A stretch of 64,000 bases of DNA, from contig CAZBHS010000002.1 in the NCBI GenBank assembly GCA_964491915.1, positions 62,001 through 126,000 of the forward strand. The letters run 5' to 3'. The first letter of the stretch is position 1; each line of letters begins with the position of its first letter. Positions 59,760-64,000 of the stretch are shown one piece after another. Origin of the DNA: JAHELQ01 sp964491915 (lineage in GTDB: Bacteria; Acidobacteriota; Aminicenantia; UBA2199). The position numbers and the translations under genes are program-made. The notes beneath the pieces were generated by a model, which saw only the letters and a list, made by a program, of their open reading frames with translations, was not told the DNA's origin and did no database searches.

Positions 59760-62450
59760 ATGGAACATATTAAAAAGAATATATTTATACTACTATTATT
59801 TATAGCGATTGCTTCACATTTTCTTCAGGCTGAAGATTTTACTCTCAAATCCTGGAAAACGCCGGATGGACTCCCTCAGGACTCCATCCTGGCGATTGCC
59901 CAGGGAAGCGACGGATACCTCTGGTTAGGGACAGGTAATGGATTGGCCCGTTTTGACGGCGTGAAGTTTAAGGTATTCAGTCGCTGGAATACGCCGGCGA
60001 TGATGTCGGATAAGGTTACATCTCTGTTAGTGGACAAAAAGGGAGAGCTCTGGGCCGGTCTGGACGGCGGCGTGTTGCGGTTTTATAATGACAAGTGGTC
60101 AACCATCACCACTACCGACGGTTTGTCTCACTCTAGTGTGACTTCTCTTTATGAAGACCGGGATGGCAATCTGTGGATCGGAACCCTGGATGGAGTCAAC
60201 CGGCTGCGCGACGGCCGCATCGAGAGCTTCACCTCCGAGAATGGACTCCCGGGAAATATTATCCAGGCCATCGGAGAATCACCCGATGGGTCTGTGCTGG
60301 TGGGAACTCTGGCCAATGGGCTGGCGGAATTTTCCGGCGGCGCATTCGGCATTCCGGGGTATCTGGAACTGTGTTCCCGCCATTCGATCGCCGCCATCCG
60401 CTTCGACGGCAGAAAGGCATCCTGGATCGGTAGCGACTATGGACTCTTTGTGCTAAAAAACAAGAGTGTCTTGCAGGTGAGAGAAGCTGGTACTCCGATT
60501 CCGGCGGTACGCTCATTGATGCTTTCGAGCGACGGCGCGCTCTGGGCCGGGACCGACGGCAACGGTGTGTTCAAAGTGGACGCCTCCGCCGAGGGGGGGA
60601 TTCCGATTGTAGATGAATTGAAGGATCATTTCGTTTACGCGGCGGCGCAAGATCGCGACGGCGGCTTCTGGTTGGGGACATTCACCGACGGCCTCTTCCG
60701 CTTACGGGAGAAAAAAGTTGACAATTGGCTGGACCGTCACGCGGCGAAGGAGCGGCTGGTGAATACGGTATTGGTGGATCACGAAAATTTCTGCTGGGCC
60801 GGAACCCGGAAGGGCGGCCTCCTGAAGCTCCAGCGAGGGGAGGTTATCCGCAGATTCGCGAGTGAAGCTGGGCTCGAATGCAATGATGTAAGGGCTCTTT
60901 TTGAAGAGAGTCCGGGAATCATCTGGGCCGGAACGGCCTCGGGACGCGTGGTTGTACTAAAAGACGATCACGTCATCTCATCCTTCACTATTTCGCAGCA
61001 TGGCATCGCCTGCTCGGTGAACGTGTTTTATAAAGATAGAGGCGGATCTCTCTGGATCGGCACCAGCCGGGGAATCGCCAAAATCCAGGACAACAAGCTC
61101 GACGATGAGCGCCTGCTACCGGAGCGTAACGTCAGTGTAATCGCCGAAGATACGAAGGGAGCGATCTGGGCCGGCGCCGACCGGGGGCTCTATTATTTAA
61201 AGGACCATCGTTTTTTCCCCTTCGAGAGTGATTCGGGACTTCTGCATGCCGGCATCCTGTCGTTCTATATCGATGAGAAGGATATTAAATGGATCGGCAC
61301 AAATGGCGATGGGCTGCTGGCGATAAAAGAGAAAACAATCCGCCGGGTCACGAGAGCAGAGGGGCTTCGGGATGATTATATTCTCAGTATTCAGAAAGAC
61401 TCGCTCGGCAGGTTGTGGATGTCTTCGCCGCAGGGAGTCTTCTTCGCCCCCCGGTCCGACCTCGAAGCATTGTTCGACGGCCAAAGGCGGATGGTTCGCT
61501 GCCGCAGTCTGGATGAAGCGGACGGCATGGCCAGTCGCCAATGCAACGGGGGATTTACCCCGTCGTCGTGGATGACTGCTTCGGGCCACCTATTGTATCC
61601 AACTGTGAAGGGGATTGCGGTGGTGGATCCGGGCCGTCTGTCCATCAACGCCATCGCCCCCAATGTGGTGCTGGAAGAGATGCTGGCGGACAACCGGAGC
61701 ATCCGGGATCGCCAGTCCATTTACCTCCAGGAAGATACCAGCGTCGTCGAATTCTATTTCACCGCCACAAGTTTTTCCAATCCCCGGCAGATCCGCTTCG
61801 AATACAAACTCGAAGGCTTTGACGAGGATTGGAACGCGCTGTCGCCGCAACAGCCGCGGGCGGCTATGTACATCAACCTCGCGCCGGGTCAGTATCGTTT
61901 CCGGGTGAAGGCCGCCAATAGCGACGGCGTTTGGAATGATGAGGACGCCGGCGTTCGCTTCCGTATTGGAGCGGGATTTCCTGTGCTTGTGGTGGTGTTT
62001 GGATTATTGTCGCTGGCGGCAGCCGCAGTTTTTTTCGTTTACCGGCGATCCACCCCGGCGAAGTCCACAGTCAAAACCGCAAAAAAATACAGCACGTCGG
62101 CGTTGACCGAAGACAGGGCTCTCGACATTCAGAACCGGCTGATGGATTTGATGGAGAAGGAGAAAGTCTATCTGGATCCGGATCTGACATTGAAGAAACT
62201 ATCGGAAAAACTACAGGTTCACCCCAATTACCTGTCCCAGATCATCAACGAAACATTGCAGCAACGTTCGAGCGATTTTATCAATCGTTACCGCATCGAG
62301 TACGTGAAAAAAAAATTGCTGGACGACGGGGAAAATCACAAAACAATTTTAGATATCGCCTTTGAATCGGGTTTCTACTCAAAGTCTGTGTTCAATACGG
62401 CTTTCAAGAAATTCACCGGCGCCACGCCGTCAAAATTCCGCAAAAAATAA
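59760..62450 (+). CDS. Membrane-spanning beta-propeller sensor fused to an AraC-type transcription factor
   Basis: An 896-aa one-component regulator. A signal/anchor helix (about 5-24) is followed by repeated two-component-regulator propeller blades (GYLWLGTGNGLARFDG, GNLWIGTLDGVNRL, GALWAGTDGNGVF, GSLWIGTSRGIAKI), a Y_Y_Y domain (about 661-730), one transmembrane helix (about 738-760) and a cytoplasmic AraC HTH pair (about 814-896, LTLKKLSEKL and TILDIAFESGFYSKSVFNTAFKKFTG). The architecture is that of hybrid two-component systems with the kinase and receiver removed. It probably senses a periplasmic ligand such as a glycan and regulates nearby genes, possibly the DUF4097 pair 95 nt downstream. 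Confidence 0.88.
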   Translation: MEHIKKNIFILLLFIAIASHFLQAEDFTLKSWKTPDGLPQDSILAIAQGSDGYLWLGTGNGLARFDGVKFKVFSRWNTPAMMSDKVTSLLVDKKGELWAGLDGGVLRFYNDKWSTITTTDGLSHSSVTSLYEDRDGNLWIGTLDGVNRLRDGRIESFTSENGLPGNIIQAIGESPDGSVLVGTLANGLAEFSGGAFGIPGYLELCSRHSIAAIRFDGRKASWIGSDYGLFVLKNKSVLQVREAGTPIPAVRSLMLSSDGALWAGTDGNGVFKVDASAEGGIPIVDELKDHFVYAAAQDRDGGFWLGTFTDGLFRLREKKVDNWLDRHAAKERLVNTVLVDHENFCWAGTRKGGLLKLQRGEVIRRFASEAGLECNDVRALFEESPGIIWAGTASGRVVVLKDDHVISSFTISQHGIACSVNVFYKDRGGSLWIGTSRGIAKIQDNKLDDERLLPERNVSVIAEDTKGAIWAGADRGLYYLKDHRFFPFESDSGLLHAGILSFYIDEKDIKWIGTNGDGLLAIKEKTIRRVTRAEGLRDDYILSIQKDSLGRLWMSSPQGVFFAPRSDLEALFDGQRRMVRCRSLDEADGMASRQCNGGFTPSSWMTASGHLLYPTVKGIAVVDPGRLSINAIAPNVVLEEMLADNRSIRDRQSIYLQEDTSVVEFYFTATSFSNPRQIRFEYKLEGFDEDWNALSPQQPRAAMYINLAPGQYRFRVKAANSDGVWNDEDAGVRFRIGAGFPVLVVVFGLLSLAAAAVFFVYRRSTPAKSTVKTAKKYSTSALTEDRALDIQNRLMDLMEKEKVYLDPDLTLKKLSEKLQVHPNYLSQIINETLQQRSSDFINRYRIEYVKKKLLDDGENHKTILDIAFESGFYSKSVFNTAFKKFTGATPSKFRKK

Positions 62451-62545
62451 ACGTTCAAACGTTCTAGATTTCAATTTCGGACGATTTCCACCCAATACTC
62501 ATAGTATCATGACTCCGTAAGCGAGAAAATTTCGAGGAGGTTCCG

Positions 62546-63661
62546 ATGAAAAAGATCATCGTGTTGTGTTTGGTTTTATTATTTTTGGTGTTTTATGGAT
62601 TCGCGCAGGAAACAGTTAGCAATGAGTATAAACTCTCAGGTGAGAAAATTTTGGAAATTGCCGTGAAAACCGGCGGGCGCCTGGAGGTGACAGGCTGGGA
62701 TAAAAAAATGATCAAGACCATGGGGGACTGTGAGTGGAAGCTCGAATGGAATAAAGACGGCGAAACAGTCGAACTGGAAGCCAGATGTCATAAAAAGAGG
62801 GCCGAGGCTTCGAAGAATATCCCGGTATTGAAGGTGTTCATTCCTAAAAAGTTCGATCTGGAAATCAAGAATCAGGGCGGACCCATCCATTTAGATAATA
62901 TCGAAGGCGCCATCAGCGGCAAAACTCTTGGGGGAGAACTGACGTTGAGTCGTTTGGCGGGAACTCTTCACATGAAAACCATGGGCGGAGCAATCACGTT
63001 GACAGACTCCAAATTGGACGGGACAGTATCCACTATGGGCGGCCGCGTGTTGTTTGAAAATGTAGCGGGGGATATCGAAGGCAACTCCAGGGGCGGAAGT
63101 GTTGTCTATAAAAATGTGAAAAAGAAAAGCGGCGAATCCAAAGGAAAACCCATTCGCTTGAAAACCATGGGCGGGGCCATGATGGTGAATCACGCCCCCA
63201 ACGGAGCCATCCTACATACTATGGGGGGGGAAATATCTATAAAGTCCGCCAAAAAATTTGTAGACGCCAAAACAATGGGCGGCAATATTGTCGTCGCAGA
63301 ATTGGATGGTTGGATAAAAGCCTCCACTATGGGCGGGAAGATTGACGTGACCGTGATAAACGATGCGGGCAAAGGCGAACGGGATGTCACCCTGGAGAGT
63401 AAAGGCGGCGATATTCATCTAACCATTCCCGCGGGCTTTTCGATGGATATTTATGCGGAAGTCATTGTGCCGAAAGGGCAAAATTTGGAGGAGAAGATCG
63501 TCAGCGATTTCCCCCTCGAGCACAACGTCCCCGAAACCCGGGAAACCAAAAAAGGAAAAGATATGAAGATCATCACCGCCACCGGAAAGATCGGCGGAGG
63601 TAAACATAAAATTATTTTGAAAACATGGTCTGGAAAAATATATATCAAAAAGAATAAATAA
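62546..63661 (+). CDS. Exported DUF4097-like beta-helix repeat protein
   Basis: A 371-aa protein with a signal peptide (about 1-20, cleavage near GFAQ). The middle is a right-handed beta-helix-like series of about 20-residue turns, each marked by a (T/S)-(M/L/R/K)-G-G step: KTLGGEL, KTMGGAI, STMGGRV, NSRGGSV, KTMGGAM, HTMGGEI, KTMGGNI, STMGGKI, ESKGGDI. This is typical of DUF4097/GIN-like adhesin domains of unknown function. GGAGG precedes the ATG. It sits 95 nt after the propeller-AraC gene, and a paralogous gene begins 18 nt downstream. Confidence 0.82.
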   Translation: MKKIIVLCLVLLFLVFYGFAQETVSNEYKLSGEKILEIAVKTGGRLEVTGWDKKMIKTMGDCEWKLEWNKDGETVELEARCHKKRAEASKNIPVLKVFIPKKFDLEIKNQGGPIHLDNIEGAISGKTLGGELTLSRLAGTLHMKTMGGAITLTDSKLDGTVSTMGGRVLFENVAGDIEGNSRGGSVVYKNVKKKSGESKGKPIRLKTMGGAMMVNHAPNGAILHTMGGEISIKSAKKFVDAKTMGGNIVVAELDGWIKASTMGGKIDVTVINDAGKGERDVTLESKGGDIHLTIPAGFSMDIYAEVIVPKGQNLEEKIVSDFPLEHNVPETRETKKGKDMKIITATGKIGGGKHKIILKTWSGKIYIKKNK

Positions 63662-63679
63662 TTTTCAAAGGAGATTCCG

Positions 63680-64000
63680 ATGGGAGTATCAAAAAAATTT
63701 ACCATCTTTTGTGTGTTTGTATTAAGCGTATTTCTGGTTGGAGCCTATGCAGGTGAGAAGCAAGAAATCAAAAAATCGTTCGGAGTCCACAAAACAGTCA
63801 AGCTGGCGTTAGTGAGCGGCGATTGTTCCATCGAGGCCGGCAATCGGAAAGAGATTACATTGTCGGTTATCCACACCTACAACCCTGAGAAATATGACGT
63901 GGCGGTGGAGAAAAAAGAGGGCGTCCTGGTATTGAAGGAAAAATTCAAAGGTTCGGTATCCGGCGATTCAGTGTGGACTCTCACTGTGCCGCGGGACACG
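63680..64000 (+). CDS. Second exported DUF4097-like protein, 3' end outside window
   Basis: A 107-codon frame open to the right edge. It begins with ATG 63680 after AAAGGAGA (6 nt upstream), a signal peptide (residues 1-24, KFTIFCVFVLSVFLVGAYA) and a hydrophilic segment with the VKLALVSGDCSIEAGN start typical of DUF4097 proteins. It is 18 nt after the preceding paralogue, so the two are co-transcribed and may act together, for example as envelope adhesins or stress sensors. The function is unknown. Confidence 0.7.
   Translation, partial: MGVSKKFTIFCVFVLSVFLVGAYAGEKQEIKKSFGVHKTVKLALVSGDCSIEAGNRKEITLSVIHTYNPEKYDVAVEKKEGVLVLKEKFKGSVSGDSVWTLTVPRDT

Overview
The window looks like a metagenome-derived contig (a run of ten Ns marks a scaffold join at 4567-4576) from a Gram-negative bacterium. 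The LPS gene kdsB, several lipoproteins, a MenA-type prenyltransferase, secreted Asp-box (BNR) and subtilase proteins, a TPR/CHAT-type protease and a propeller-type regulator together resemble Acidobacteriota/Aminicenantes-like lineages. That placement is inference from gene content; no 16S or tRNA gene is present to confirm it.

The centre (28.9-45.8 kb) is the chromosomal replication origin region. On the minus strand lie dnaA, dnaN, recF, gyrB and gyrA, followed by a pair of M16 peptidases and an amidohydrolase. On the plus strand lie a small membrane protein, rsmG, parA, parB, a bactofilin, kdsB and pyrG. Two perfect 16-bp parS sites (40760-40775 and 41375-41390), DnaA-box matches and an AT-rich stretch between dnaA and dnaN support this. 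Genes run outward on both sides, as expected for leading strands leaving an origin at about 38.8-40.5 kb. The rpmH-rnpA-yidC-mnmE-mnmG block often found here is absent.

The left arm (0-28.9 kb) is mixed. It opens with a CHAT-domain protease convergent with an atypical sigma factor/zinc-finger anti-sigma operon. Next come an ABC ATPase, an ornithine cyclodeaminase-family gene broken by a misassembly, a RidA-PLD-EamA operon, a PilZ protein, a menA/CPBP protease/reductase/radical SAM run, an orphan AAA ATPase, smc with cobO, an MFS exporter with an epimerase, a ZIP transporter, transketolase, a secreted S9 peptidase with a Cys-motif membrane partner, and an msrC-flavin reductase pair.

The right arm (45.8-64 kb) is an envelope/secretion region: a 1016-aa protein of unknown function, a 21-bp minisatellite, an internally deleted saccharopine dehydrogenase-like gene, MltD, a membrane-anchored MutS-family ATPase, a 1086-aa BNR-repeat secreted protein, a subtilase, a membrane-spanning propeller-AraC regulator and two tandem DUF4097-like secreted proteins, the second cut by the window edge.

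The most interesting items are the CHAT/sigma/anti-sigma cluster, the uncharacterised 1016-aa protein, the propeller-AraC one-component regulator with an 11-bp inverted repeat at its promoter, parS written into both reading frames of the rsmG/parA overlap, a DnaA whose Walker A motif lacks its first glycine, and two suspicious genes (4044-5171 and 49498-50484) that look like assembly or decay products. No tRNA, rRNA, CRISPR array or complete insertion sequence was seen.
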